From Brachionus koreanus (taxonomy: Eukaryota; Rotifera; Eurotatoria; Ploima; Brachionidae), in assembly GCA_016987375.1 (NCBI GenBank), contig PJRA01000265.1, forward strand, positions 365,303 through 414,752: a stretch of 49,450 nt of DNA, given 5' to 3'. The translations under genes and the position numbers were made by a program. The notes beneath the pieces were generated by a model that had not been told where the DNA came from, made no database searches, and was given only the letters and a program-made list of their open reading frames with translations. Positions 11,821-24,849 of the stretch are shown piece after piece. The number at the start of each line of letters is the position of its first letter. Within the stretch, counting starts at the first letter, position 1.

Positions 11821-14800
11821 AAGAACTCTCTAATTCTAATTATTTAAATATTTATTAAATGAACAAACTCACTTGTTATTTATTCATTCTTTCATTCTCT
11901 ATTTCACTTTTGTTACAGTTATTATTTACTAATAAGGCTTTTTCTATTTTTTTTTATTAATATCATTATTGAATTAAAAGCTCATTTTTACTTTTATATT
12001 ACTTTTTAAATATTATGGTTAATTTTTCGTAATTTACATAAAATGTTAGAGCTTTGTTTGTTTGTAAGTATTCTTAAGAAACGAGACTAATAATTGTGAA
12101 AAGAAAAATAATGCTCTATCGAGTCGAGTCCCACGAACGGCACAGTGTTTACCTATCACAATGTTGTTTAACATTAATCTAGGAATTGTTTTCTTTGTGT
12201 CGATTGTTATTATTATTTGCTCTAATACATTAAATAAGCGATTAGTGCTAATACCCTGCAAAACGAATACTAAAGACTAGTAGTGTTGTAAACTATTGCA
12301 GGTCTTTTCTAATCCTATTCCTCTTTTAATCATCAATAGCTCTAGATCTAATACTTGTCACCTATGAAACAAGCAAAAAAAAAATTGCTGCAGGACTGAA
12401 AGTCTTTAAAACTCCACAGACTACTAGATGCATGTGCTTGCTCTTTATAATTACGTGCCAATTTTGAATGCCTATTTTTTAACACACTCACAAGCAATTT
12501 ACAAGATGCTTGTAAAAAAGCTATGCAAGTCAAACTGAAACTTTTCTATATCTCATCTTTAAAAACACAATCATCGTATGAAAAAGAAAATTAATTTTTC
12601 TCAAAATAAAGAAATAAAATAAACACTTATTTTTTTTTCTAAATCACTGCCAATGATTTATATGTTTATTTCACCCAGTGAGAAAAAGAGAGAGATAATT
12701 AATAGAGAAGCGTCATTACTCTTATACACAATGGATTGTCATATATACATATATATATAAAAATAAATTTTTTATGTATATATTTTATAGAATGTTTAAT
12801 AGGAAAAACTTGCTCATACATACAGACAAGAGAAACTCACTAATCAAAAAGATAAACTATTTAAAAAAAATTGTTTATTTAAAATTAAATTTATTTATTT
12901 ATTCCGAGGAATTCACTCATTCATAGAAAAAATAAAATAAAACTAGTTTAGATAAAGACATTGTTGATAATTAAGATGATGATAAGCATCAAGTGAATAG
13001 TTTTGGAATTAATCTATTTGAGATGTAAAAACAAAAACAGTAGTTGGCACTGGATTGACAAAAATTGAGATTACACTAGTGACTAGGAGTCCATACCCAT
13101 ACTCAGTGCACACTAATAGTGCTCTATTAGAAATGAAGAAAGTCAGCCAAGTCGTTATCGACGTCGGTCGCGTATCGTAATGATGACTACGACCTCATTT
13201 TAGCAGAGCCACTTTTCAGTTATGTGACAACATAAACAATTCAAACAACTAGTTATTTATTTCAATAGTTTAATATGTTAATTTAAAAAAAAAATGTTTA
13301 TAAAAAATACTAAATAGAGAAAAGAAAAGCCTAAATCGAAAAGAAAAAGAAATTTTCAACAATAAGTTAAATAAATATATTTAGCTTTAATTTAAAAACA
13401 ATGCCATCTAGAAAAAATCTAAAGTAACTAATTTAGATTTCTTGAGATTAGTTTTTTTTTTAGTCTAAATTATTTTAATACAATATATATATATAAATAT
13501 ATTTATTTCACTTTTCTATTACTTACTAAAGCCTTTTGCTGATTTATAAGAAAAACTTTTCTAATATGTTTTTATTTTTAGAGTATTAAACCAATAAGAG
13601 CAAATTAAAATATAAAAAAAAATAAAAGAGAAAAAAAAACTTTCATTCTATTTCTCTAGGGTGATGTGCATTTTGCTTCGATAATATGAATTTGTTATTT
13701 TTTCCTAAAACAGCCTTTAAGCACAAGCAAACAAAATTTTTAAAATTTACGTATTAAAAACATATTGTTGATTAAATGTTTTCTTTTTTTTTCTTCTGTT
13801 AAATTAAATTGTTTTGATTAAAATTAAAAGTTAACAGTAATTGCTTGACAATATCTTACTTATACACGACCCATTTGTCTCATTCTATAATAGCATAATC
13901 AGTCTCTCTCACCTTTGTCAAACTCACTCTAAATTAATTTTTTTTTCTAAATTTTTTGCTGAAAATTTAATGATAAAACTACAAAAAAAATAAATTTCTA
14001 AAATATTACTATTTTCATTAAATTGAAATAGATAGAAACATTTGACAATTAAAGACATTCTATAAAAGGACAAAAAATTTGTTGATTAATAAACACAAAT
14101 GTTGACTGATTAGAAAATAAATAATTTTTTAAAATAAGCATAATAAAGACATGTATTTTTTTTTGACTTAGCTAGATGCTTTTAAATGATGGTTTCATAA
14201 ACGCGTCAATTAATTACTGAGTAATTTTCCGAGGGGACCAAGCGAGTCAAAATTACTTTAATACATGTTGATTTAATTTGAAAAAGAAACAAAAAAAATC
14301 AAATTTATTTGTGTATACACAAGTTAGCTGATAAAAAAGTGATAACACAAGAAATACAACAAGTAACAATAGCTTGAAACAAAACTAGTTAAAATAATTC
14401 TTTAACTATTTGATTTTTCTCAAAATAACAAAAAAAAAAAAGATAAAATTGAATTAAGATAGTTAAGAGCGAACTCTAAGAGAAACGAGAGTTGCATTAT
14501 CTGTCTATCTATCTATCTCAAATTCCTAAAATTTCAGAATACTAAAACATAGGGATTATGCTTTAAAGGCAATTAAAATTTTCGAGCGCCCTCTTATCAT
14601 TTTAAATTAGAATGATCGAGCAAGCGAGAACGAAAATATAAAGAGAGATAGAGAAATAAAGATAGCCCCCAGATAGACACAAATTCTAACATATCGTGTA
14701 ATTTAGCTTGCTAGTAAACTATTGGCCCGACCATTTTATCCAATCAATAAAATAGACAATCACGCACAGATAAGTGCGTATCTATGCAGCAGATTTTCAG

Positions 14801-16589
14801 TAATTCACCTCGACCAAGTCAACACTTAAAATAATAAACTAGTTTTTAATTGTTTGGTAATTAAGCATTCATTCACGTTAGAGACTACTCTTGATGGTTT
14901 CTAACATTCAATTCATCAATAATATTTTAAAATAACAATCAACACCTAATATAAAAATATTAAAATAGTACTTATCGAGAAGCAAAGTGATTGTTTGCTT
15001 AAAAGATTTGTTCACTCAGTCTAGCAAGGCTAGTCCGGACTTAGAATCAGCACACAAAAATGCTCGACAACAAAATATATATATTCATTGTCATTTGATG
15101 AATATGAATATATATATAAATATATATATAACAGGATATTTGACTCGAACTTATAAATAATTTATTAATTTAATCGTTTTCAGAAATGGGAAAAAGGAAA
15201 AAATAAAATATTTAGAGTGTCATGAAATTTTTGAAACTAACAGATGCCTTGGCCATACAACAAACTAAAACTATACTAGTACCTCCTAATATTTGTTTAA
15301 TTAGTTTTTTTTTTTATTTTATTTTATTTTTTTTCTATAAAAGTTTCAAGAGACAGAAGTTCTAGTTATTGATGTTTTTTTCTAGAAGCAGTAAAGGAAA
15401 ACTAATATTAATATCAATCATCCTATTGAGGAAAAAGTACTCGTTTTCTCCAGATCTCTAATCCCTTTCTATTTTTTTTTTGTCTTTATTGATTTATTAT
15501 ATCAACACTTGCTTGAAATGGTAAGTTAAAAGCTTAATAAAATAAATTTCAAGTGTATATTATTAAAAAAAATGGCATTTTTATTCGTATTTCTTTCATC
15601 AGAAATCTTGAGAATATTTTAAAATTCCGGTTCTTTCGCCAAACTTAATCTCTTCAATAGTACACACATATGGAGCCTATTTGAGCTCTAAAGCTCAACT
15701 TAGTCTGTTATCTTCATTTTAATCTAAAGGTTTTTATCTCGAATACATTGACTATTATTGAATTACGTTATGTAAATATGCAAAAACAATATTCATTAGT
15801 TATTTGATAACTGTGAGGCTTTTGAACATTTATTTTTCTATTCAATTATACGCTATCGATATACTCTAACATTAAGATGCATAAAATTATACATTGTATA
15901 TCAATCAATATGACTAAGCTGATTTTGTTTATTATATAAAATATTAATAGATGATTATAAACAAACAATAGTACATTATGTTTTTGAGAAAATAAAAAAA
16001 CTCTAGTTAGGTAAGATTTATGCATACTCAAGTAGCATAGTCAAAATTAACTACAGACACGAGATAAGAAACTCAAATTTAAGTGCCGTTAACTAATCAA
16101 AGAAAAATGTTCTTCAAAAGTAGCATTAACATACATTTAGCCGACTGTTCTTTAATTTATTAGATTAATTAATTAGAAATATTTAAATGCTATGAAATCA
16201 AAAATATTTTAAAATTTAACTCTTAAAAAATTAGCTATAAGTTGTTTTCTTTACTGATATATTTTAATTAATATTTTTTACAAAGATATATTTTTCTAAA
16301 TTGTAATGTAAAAAGGGTATTTTTGGCAAAGCAGACAAGATACTTGGAATGGTTGAAATGAATCTTTTCAAATAGAGAAAGAAAGACTTCAGACTTGGAG
16401 CATGCGGTCCAAGTAAGAAATCCAAAAAGAAAAATAAATGGTTTTTATACCTCTTTTTGAAAAATTGACACTTGAATTTTATCACAAATAAATAAAATTT
16501 TAAAAAACGACTTTTATTTGCTGAAAATGTAAATTTTAATTTTTAGAAAATGAATAAATTCTCAAATAATATGTTTAATTTATCTTAAT

Positions 16590-16639
16590 AACTTTATTTT
16601 AAATTTTAAAGAAAAATCAGCCAGGTTTTTTAGTGTTAA
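16590..16639 (-). repeat. TTAA/CACTA terminus resembling the end at 23524
   Basis: Read on the minus strand from 16639, the sequence starts TTAACACTAAAAAACCTGGC and continues TGATTTTTC, then an AAAATTTAAAAT-like stretch. It matches about 45 bp from 23524 on the plus strand. TTAA followed by CACT is reminiscent of piggyBac-type transposon ends. No partner end or transposase was found beside it. Confidence 0.4.
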
Positions 16640-19600
16640 TGGACTAAAAGAGTAGCAAAGTTAGCTAGATATCTAAGCACCTGAAGAGAAATTAAAAAAC
16701 AAAGACTGAAAGTTTACAAAGAAAGATACAGCTGATGTAACAGCCAAACATGCTTTGATTTAAACAAAGAAGTTTCACATTAGGACATTCTTATAAGTGT
16801 TAGCATAATGACGACCTTTACTTAGAAAAAATTAAAAGTAAAAAGTGTATGGAAGTTAGCAGAGCGAAGCAAACTGGTCTTCCTATTCGAACAGCTGAGG
16901 GTAGTCCAACAGAGCAGATGATAGGACTTTTTTTTGTTACAACAAACAAGCTTACTAATCTGTCATGAAATAAAATGAAAAAATTTAAAATTTAAATTTA
17001 GACCTTATTTGACTAGAAAATAATGCGCGACTAATTAATTTCTTAGCTACATTCTTGAAAAAAAATAAATGCCTTCAACAACAACATGAAAAAATGAAAA
17101 AACATGCACTGATTAATATTTTGAAATTAATTTTAAACATTGATAATTATTGGATGTATATTAAAAGATAAATGCCCAATAAGAAAAAATATTTTTCGTT
17201 TTGTAAGAGAAAGAAAAAGTGATTATTTTAAACAATTAAACAAAAACCTGTTAAATCACTTTGAAAAATGAACTCAAAGTGTTTAAGGGCGTTCAAAGGC
17301 TCTAGGTAAAACTAGATGCATAGAATAAATATGGTGAATAGATAGATACGCCTATATAGTAAATTATCAAATTGCACAACTAAAAAGATGATGATTTTTG
17401 TTTGAGAATTGCGCCGTCATATCGGTTCCACTTAGTGATCAAGATAAAACAGATAGTAAACATAATCAAAAAAATAAATTTTACAGTTTCTTAGCTTACT
17501 TTTTGCTCATTCGAACATAAATAAACAAATATTTAATAAAGTTTAATTCTTTTTGATTTGCACCGGTGCTGCCTCTTGAATTTTGTAATAAATACAATAA
17601 TTTAATTTTTTAATAAATATTTATCACGATCTTTTATTGAATGAATAAACACCGAATTTTAATTAAGCTTAGTGAAGTGAAATCATGATCTGAGTAAAAT
17701 AAGTTAAAAAAAAAAGAAAAGAAACAAAAAAACTTTGATTTGTGATTACGCAATGTGAATAATCGATTAAATCGATCTATAGTCACTCTCTTGAGGCAGC
17801 GTGATTGAAATTGATCCGACAAAAATTTTAATTAACAATTTAGACTTCGAACGACAAAATCTTATCTTAATCATTCAAGTGGTCACTAACGAACTCAGAT
17901 ACAGATAAGCTATGTATCGTTAAAACATGTGTCCCTAACAATGCCGCCAAAAATTCATTATCTAGATTGATATTGACCTCATCTTCAAATGACTTTTACC
18001 TAAACCGTCCTGAGCAAGAGAAAAATTTAATTAAAACAACTTAGATCAAAGTGTTGTAAACACAAAGCGTCTAATTAAAATCTCTTGAAATCGTTTAGGA
18101 TTCAATTGAGTCTAAAGAACAATACCATACAATAAATAAAATCTTTGGAAATCGGTAAATTAGACCTAAATTAAAGTTCATAATTAACTTTTAAATACGT
18201 ATAAATGATCTCTGTTTAATTAATTTAGATTTCTTTATTCCATCATCATCATAATCAACAAATACGTCTGGGTATTATCATCTTTTGTTGAATTTAACCG
18301 ATTAAAGTGTAGCACTCGTTGGGATTTGATTAGTTTGATTAAAAAGCCGATGCCTTTTTAACTTTTAAAAACTTAACTCACATCATTCTCTATGGGACAT
18401 TTCTAAGCTTTCCATCTAATTTCATTCTATCAAAAAAATAAATATTTTCTTTTTTTGAATACTTGATTAATTAATTAAAAAAAAATTAAAATTTTTTTTT
18501 TAATTTTATTTTATTTGATAATTGCTAAATCGATGATAAAAATAAAATTCTAAAATAAAAAAATAACAATAAAACTTTAATTATTTGATTTTTCATAACT
18601 TTTATTTAGAATAAAAAAAATTATTATTACTACTATTTAATAATTGTTTCTGATAAATGATTGACAGAAAGCTATTTAAACAAAAAAGTTACTATTAAGA
18701 TTTTAAAAAATGATATGCGAATTCATAGATGAGTGATTTTAATTTATTAGCAGAATAAATGATAGGCAAATTGATTCTATTAAATTAAACTGGATGAAAA
18801 CTAAAAAATTTTTTGATCGAAATTTTTTCCAAGTTAATTAAATGCATCAAAAATAGTTAGACTATTAATCTATATACTAAGTAGATATACAAGAATCATT
18901 TGGCATGGGCGAAAAAATTAATATAGCGCTAGAAAAATCAGAATTTTAATTTCTTGGTATTAATTAACTGGGATTAACCAGAAACAATTTCAGTTATTTT
19001 AGTGTTAAAAGGAAATTGAAAAAGAATAATTTTGCATGTAGCAAATTTTGCACAAATTTAAATTTTTAATTTTCTGTTTCTGTTGAGACAATCTCCTAAG
19101 CTTGTTTTTTTATTCAATATCAAATTATTAATTTCTAGAATTAGACTTTTTTTTTGATTAATTCTAAATCACATTTTATGAGCAATTAAATGCTAAAAAG
19201 GAAATAAAACTAGATTATAGAATGAGCTGACGTCTCTAAAATGCATTTGGTCAGGAAGGCAATTTTCATTTATGACAAGCAGAATTTCACGTAAACGGAA
19301 CTAAACCAAAATTATAAGCTTCACAAAGCATTTAATTGATTAGATTTTTCTTTATTTCTACAGATTATCAAGTGTTTTAATATTTTAGTGCAAAAAAATA
19401 CTTTCAAAATTCCACCCACAGTCCAATATTTAAATAAATAAAAATTATTTTCGTTTATTTTATTTCTTAAAAAAAACTAAGGCTATTGTTATTTTTATCG
19501 ACTACTCGCCTTAAAAAAATTTCCTATTATTTTTGAATGAGATTCAAATTAGGGCTTTAATCTGATATGTTTGATTGATTGCAAACACAAAGTTTATTTG

Positions 19601-20910
19601 AGCTAGTTGTTGATTCTATAAATTTGAAACAATTATATTTAAATAGCTATTTTTAATTATTGCAAGTTCATCTAGCCTCGTCTCTATGTCCAAGCTAAAC
19701 AAACACTCAAAATTTATGGAAATGTAAACAAGATTAAATATTGGGAAAATAAAAATAAGATTTATCTTCAATACCCAGTTGGCTATCTAATAGATTTGAT
19801 AAGCTTAATCTTTAAAATATTTATGGTGAAAGTGCTCTTTTTTTATCAGCTTGCCTGGTCCTATTTTAGAATCTCAAAAGACTAAGCTTCATTAGTGTCT
19901 GCTCATCTGAAAATAATTTAACTACTGAAAGTTCTCTATTATATCAATCAAATTTTCTTCTTTTATAGATAAGCTCTCATCTTTTGTTAAAATGACATGT
20001 TTGCTAATCTAAAAAATATTCCAAAACACTCAGAATGTAGCATGTGTATTCTATAGATATCTTTGATATTAGTATTAAATTATTTCCTAAATTTTTGATT
20101 GCTCTTTAAAATAATTTAAGGAAAATAAGAATTAAACCTTAAAATATAAAATAAATTTTGATCCTTTTAAAAATTTAATCCTAAACAAAAAAATATCTAA
20201 AATTTATAGCACTAAATTATGAAAATATATAAGCAACTAATTCTTACGAATAAAATTTTTCCTAGGTGTAATTTATTTAGGAATTTTTAAAGTACTTTTT
20301 TTTTTACTAGAATTTTAGTATTTTAAATTCATTTATATTCAGATAAAACTTTTAGTACACAACTTTCTAGCTTTTTAAAAAATCTAATAAAATCAATCTA
20401 AGCATGATTTCAAAATCAATTTGAGCATGATTCCAAATTTGTTGCCATTAAAATTTCCTAAAAAAAATTATATATTTTTTTTTTAAAATAAAATAAACAA
20501 AAAAAAAGCAAACGAATTTAATTAGTTCAGTAAGATATGGCTAATTTATTTAAAGGTAAAATAAAATGTTTTTGTTTTCTTTAAAGTATTCAGAAATTAA
20601 ATGTCATTGAGTTAAATAAAAATAGCAATAAAATGATAAGCTTATGAGGTTCAAAAAATAATTATTTTATAATTTAAAAAAAAATGCTAAATTTTTCAAA
20701 ATTTTTGTTCAATAAAATAAAAATCGGAAACAAAAAATTTGTTTAGACAAGCATTAAAATGTGCATGAAACATTGTGTCGGTCAATCCACGTTTCCTAAT
20801 ATTAAAACACATATTTTTTAAAATAAGTCTAATTTCAACAAAAAACCATATAAAAGTTATGCCGTATAAAAAATTTTATTCTAAAAAATTTTAAAAATCT
20901 GAGAAAAAAT

Positions 20911-23241
20911 TTAATCATCAATTTTACTATTGCTTAAAGACTCTTCTAAAAAACTTTTAGAATTATAAGATCTACTAGAATATTTTGAAGACGAAATTAA
21001 ATCAGATTGATTTATTTTACTCAAAAGTCCACTATGAACATCAGGCTCATCATTATCCAATTGACTGTCATCTTCAAACTCATTCGAGTAGCTCTTTGAT
21101 TCCATACCAGATCTAGTAGGAGTTGTTTCTCTTTGTCTAGATTTTAAATTAGATGTTATGAAATTACTTGTAGATGTGGCCGATTGTTTCGAAGATGTCA
21201 ATGAAGAATCCAGAGAAGAATTAAAATCATTCTCATATTTTTTATTAGTAAAAATATTTTCAAAAACTTTTGACTTTTCTGAATTATCTCTATTAAAATT
21301 AGACTCATCCGAATAGTCTCTATTTGTGGGATCATAAACATACGTATTTCCAAATTGAACCATTTTTGTTTGATTGTTTATATTTAATTGATCCATATTT
21401 GTATTCAAGTTGTTCATTGTATCATAAGTGCTATCCATTTCAACTTTGTTTAATAATGAAAAATTTCCAGTCGATTTAGCACTCTTGGGCACACTTCTAT
21501 TCAAATTAGCTGAAGTATCAAAATTTTTCGACTCATCATTTACTTTCACAATTGATGAATTAATTTCATCGATATTTTTTTTAACTTGATTCAACATTTT
21601 TCCATGTTCCTCTTCAATGTGTTGAATTTTATTAGCTCTACTAGCAAGAACTCTCAAACGATGAGCATTTGTCAGGCCGTACTTAAGAGGTTTTTTGCTT
21701 TTCTTCTTAATTTCCAAATTATCAGGACCTTTAACTGGCACTTCATCATAGTCCGTCTTGTCGACTGTTTGTTTGGACTTAGCTTGTGATTTTGGCTGCG
21801 ACAATCTATCAATTGTTTCCAAAAAACGCTCCCTACTGTTTATGGTTTTACGAGTGATATTCGGCTTTTGGTTGACTATTGGTTTCTTTCTAGTTTCATT
21901 TTGCTTACTTTTACTTTGAACTACCTTAGTTACAATAGATTTTTCTGAAATAAACTTTTGCTCACTTGAACCTTCAATTTTGCTTTTTAAAGAATTAATT
22001 TCTTCAAAAAGACATTTTAATAATGGCATTTGATCTAAATTGATTTTTTTATTTTCAATTTTCGGTGGTCTATTGACTGTTTGCTCAATTACATGTTCGC
22101 TTATGCTTCTATTTTCTTCATCACTAGAACTGCTTTCATAGATTTTTTCCTCATTCACCAGCGCATTTTTTAGATACTCTATCCTATGCTTAACATAATT
22201 TTTTTCTTCTATAATAGCTTTAGGTTCACAATGGTTCAATTTTTCAGAATTATAATGCAACGGAGGTGGACAATAATGCTCAAGAATAAGCTCTTCTTCC
22301 AAATGCTTTACACTGCTCATATTTTTTGCCGATTTTTGCTCAATTTTTCGTCTTGGTTCTGGTGACTGAGTGAAACTATTCTTTTTTGTAGTCTTTAATT
22401 CACTAATTTGTATTTGAGCATCCCTGTAATCAAGCTGAAGGGTTTGAACGATGGCATTATGGCTAGTCTTGGCAGTATTGGTATTTGATTCTGCGGTCTC
22501 TGGATGTGGATGATATATCCGAACATCCTGTGTTTTATGCTGTGCTTGATTTTGTTCAGCAACTATTTCATTTTTAGGCTGTGTAGGCTGCATTTTCTGC
22601 TGCTCTTGCTGATGCTGCTTTTTTCGTACTGTTTCAGTGGTCCGGTCAATGTGAGGTAGAAGGCTAGTTCCAAAACTGGTCAATCTGATTGCAAAAGACA
22701 AATGACCTAAAATCTCACCCATTAAGTTTTTCACATCCATCACGCCATGATTCATTTTAATGCTTGGTGTTACCGAGTTATTACCCAGAACTTGTGTTTC
22801 CTCGTATATCTCATTAATCAAATCATATATCGGAACATTTACAATTCCGATAAGCTTATGAGGTTCAAAAAAAGTATCTAGTACCATTAGATACAAAGGA
22901 GTTTGTCTCAGATGAGATCTTAAAGTGTCTACATCGGCTCGGAATAAGCATGATTTGCCTTTCGAGAATATAAATCGACCATTAATATCCAATAAGTCAG
23001 TAAAACAGGGTAATTTTTCGATTTGATGAATTGGTTCCATAATTTGAAGCCTGTTTTTTAATTCTTTGACTTCTAGCTCGTCCATTAGGTTTATGGCTAT
23101 GGCTGGGTAGTCTAAGAGGCGAAATGCTATGCATGGTAGAAGACATGATACAGCCGGACTAGGATTTGAATGATCATTATTGCGTAAATTGTCAAATTTC
23201 AAAAAATTGATTATCACTTCTAATGAAAACAGTGAGTCCAT
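20911..23241 (-). CDS. MAP10: Microtubule-associated protein 10 (MAP10) homologue
   Basis: A 776-residue single-exon frame beginning at an ATG. Vertebrate MAP10 binds microtubules and contributes to spindle midzone/cytokinesis and cilia. Family landmarks occur in the expected order: N-terminal FSLEVIINFLKF, PCIAFRLLDYP (36-46), GKSCLF (95-100), TPLYLMVLD (114-122), an ILGHLSFAIRL strand (177-187), then YCPPPLHY (323-330), MPLLKCLFEEI (405-415) and the basic block KPLKYGLTNAHRLRVL (517-532). The first ~200 residues correspond to the MAP10 N-terminal (DUF4497-type) domain. The rest is Ser/Lys/Glu-rich and probably disordered, with a C-terminal region rich in Ser and acidic residues. Length is similar to or slightly shorter than vertebrate MAP10. 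On the sense strand an AG (GATTGTAAG) lies directly before the ATG and could be a splice acceptor, so a 5' untranslated exon is possible. Confidence 0.88.
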   Translation of the reverse strand: MDSLFSLEVIINFLKFDNLRNNDHSNPSPAVSCLLPCIAFRLLDYPAIAINLMDELEVKELKNRLQIMEPIHQIEKLPCFTDLLDINGRFIFSKGKSCLFRADVDTLRSHLRQTPLYLMVLDTFFEPHKLIGIVNVPIYDLINEIYEETQVLGNNSVTPSIKMNHGVMDVKNLMGEILGHLSFAIRLTSFGTSLLPHIDRTTETVRKKQHQQEQQKMQPTQPKNEIVAEQNQAQHKTQDVRIYHPHPETAESNTNTAKTSHNAIVQTLQLDYRDAQIQISELKTTKKNSFTQSPEPRRKIEQKSAKNMSSVKHLEEELILEHYCPPPLHYNSEKLNHCEPKAIIEEKNYVKHRIEYLKNALVNEEKIYESSSSDEENRSISEHVIEQTVNRPPKIENKKINLDQMPLLKCLFEEINSLKSKIEGSSEQKFISEKSIVTKVVQSKSKQNETRKKPIVNQKPNITRKTINSRERFLETIDRLSQPKSQAKSKQTVDKTDYDEVPVKGPDNLEIKKKSKKPLKYGLTNAHRLRVLASRANKIQHIEEEHGKMLNQVKKNIDEINSSIVKVNDESKNFDTSANLNRSVPKSAKSTGNFSLLNKVEMDSTYDTMNNLNTNMDQLNINNQTKMVQFGNTYVYDPTNRDYSDESNFNRDNSEKSKVFENIFTNKKYENDFNSSLDSSLTSSKQSATSTSNFITSNLKSRQRETTPTRSGMESKSYSNEFEDDSQLDNDEPDVHSGLLSKINQSDLISSSKYSSRSYNSKSFLEESLSNSKIDD

Positions 23242-23523
23242 CTTACAATCGAATTTTATAAAAAATTTTATTTCAAATTTATTTAATTATCATCTAGTCC
23301 TTCACCGAGATTAAATCCAGTTACTATGGTTACAATTGCAATAAAATAATTATTTGTCTCAATTTTACATCAGTAAATTGATTTATCTTTATATTTAAAT
23401 TTTTTTTTAAAGATGTCTATAAGACCGACTATTTTTTTTCAAGTAAATTAAAATTAAAAAAATTAATCTAAATTGATTAGATATTCAGTAATGTATTGAT
23501 GAAAATAATATTAATTGATGATT

Positions 23524-23572
23524 TTAACACTAGAAAGCCCGGCTGATTTCTCATTAAAATTTTAAATATTTC
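23524..23572 (+). repeat. TTAA/CACTA transposon-like terminus
   Basis: Begins TTAACACTAGAAAGCCCGGC, then TGATTTCTCATTAAAATTTTAAAT. It matches, in opposite orientation, the end at 16639, and shares TTAACACT with both ends of the palindromic element at 24668-24849. The TTAA target preference suggests a piggyBac-like family. Confidence 0.45.
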
Positions 23573-24667
23573 ATTTATATAATTAAATAAAACTTTAAAC
23601 GAAATAATTTTTTTTCATAACTTTTATTTTTGCAATTTTATAAAAATCAGAATGACATCATTCAAACCAGAGCTTAAATTAATGCTGTATAGCACTTAAA
23701 CTATTTTAAAAAATTGTTTACGTCATTTAAAATCTCACTTGAAATCTATTAATTAATTTTTCAGCTTTTTGAATAGAAAAAAAATGCTTATTAATAATTA
23801 AAACAATAATTTTAAAAAGTTTAACTTTGAACAAATTTTACAAAAAAAATAATTATTTTTTATTTAATTTTTAGATTGAGAGTCAAACTGATATAAAACT
23901 TAGAAAAATTAAAATTTTTTTATTAAAAAATCCAAATTGAATTTTATTTAAATCATTTAAAAATGAATAAGAAAAACTAGTAATTTGAATCTTATAATAC
24001 AACTTTCTAATGCGTTTTTTAATATACAGTATTAGTACGGTCAAATTTTAGGTGTTAAAAATTTTGTATCAGCTGAAACATTAGCCAGAAGAATTTTGGA
24101 CTCATATGGATAAAATTCCTGATTCAACGCTAAATTCCAACAGCTTCTTTCCTTTGTATCATTAAAAATAAATTTGTGATAATATAATAACTATATTCGG
24201 TTTTCTTTGTTGTCTACTTCAATGTTAATTTCGTCACTGAACATTTCTAAACTCTGGGATTTTTATTTTTTGAGATTTTGTTTATCTTAGTCTTTGAAAT
24301 GCATATTTTCATTCAGATTTTCATTTTAATAATATTTCACTAACCAGGTATGCTATCGCTATTTTGAAAAAAGGAATTTAAATCCGTAAAGTTTACGGAT
24401 GATTTTAAATTTTTGAGTATGGATGTAGCTTTGCAAAAAAATGGAAAACAAATACGGATAAAAAAGCTACTCAAAAATTTACAGTTGTATACTTGACCAT
24501 TTGATGATTATTTGAAACAACTAAAAAATTAAACCATTTAAATTAAATTTTTTGAATTTTTTTTTTCAAAATCTGTAAAAATATGATTAACTAAATTGAT
24601 TTTATAAAAATTAATAAACAATTGGTCTCTCATGACGTGGATACTAGTCTGTTGTTCATTATTTTTT

Positions 24668-24849
24668 TTAACACTCAAAAACCGGNNNNNNNNNNNNNNN
24701 NNNNNNNNNNNNNNNNNNNNNNNNNNNNNNNNNNNNNNNNNNNNNNNNNNNNNNNNNNNNNAAAAAAACGATCAAATTTATTGAATAAAAAACAAATAAA
24801 GAAAGTTACAAAAGGGGTTCAAAAGACCCCTCCGGTTTTTGAGTGTTAA
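24668..24849. mobile_element. Short TTAA-flanked palindromic element (piggyBac-like MITE) containing the assembly gap
   Basis: The left end reads TTAA then CACTCAAAAACCGG (24668-24685). The right end reads CCGGTTTTTGAGTG then TTAA (24832-24849). These are perfect inverted repeats of 14 bp, each bordered by TTAA, the target duplication typical of piggyBac elements. Just inside the right arm, GGGGTTC-AAAA-GACCCC forms a further small inverted repeat. Most of the left interior is replaced by Ns, so length and internal symmetry cannot be judged. Confidence 0.6.
24686..24761. other. Assembly gap (76 Ns)
   Basis: An uninterrupted run of N lying inside the inverted-repeat element, directly after its left arm. 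The palindrome is a likely reason for the failed assembly. The true number of missing bases is unknown. Confidence 0.99.

Larger units (their letters stand above)
11001..20910. other. ~10-kb gene desert between Iroquois and MAP10
   Basis: No exon, RNA gene or transposon protein fragment was recognised on either strand; the short open frames lack motifs and consist of AT-biased codons. Poly-A/T tracts, TATA-type runs (near 12750, 13480, 15080-15130) and GATA/CTAT repeats (near 14500) occur. Short patches with unusual CG content stand out at about 13140-13200, 14580-14800, 16850-16930 and 17930-18010. Being upstream of an Iroquois gene, the block could hold distal enhancers. That is inference only; cross-species conservation would be needed to tell. 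Confidence 0.5.

Noticed and set aside
12046..12533. Two minus-strand open frames sharing an LLVS-x-LKN-like stretch
   Set aside because: The shared peptide is not supported by nucleotide similarity, there are no splice-compatible neighbours, and composition matches background.
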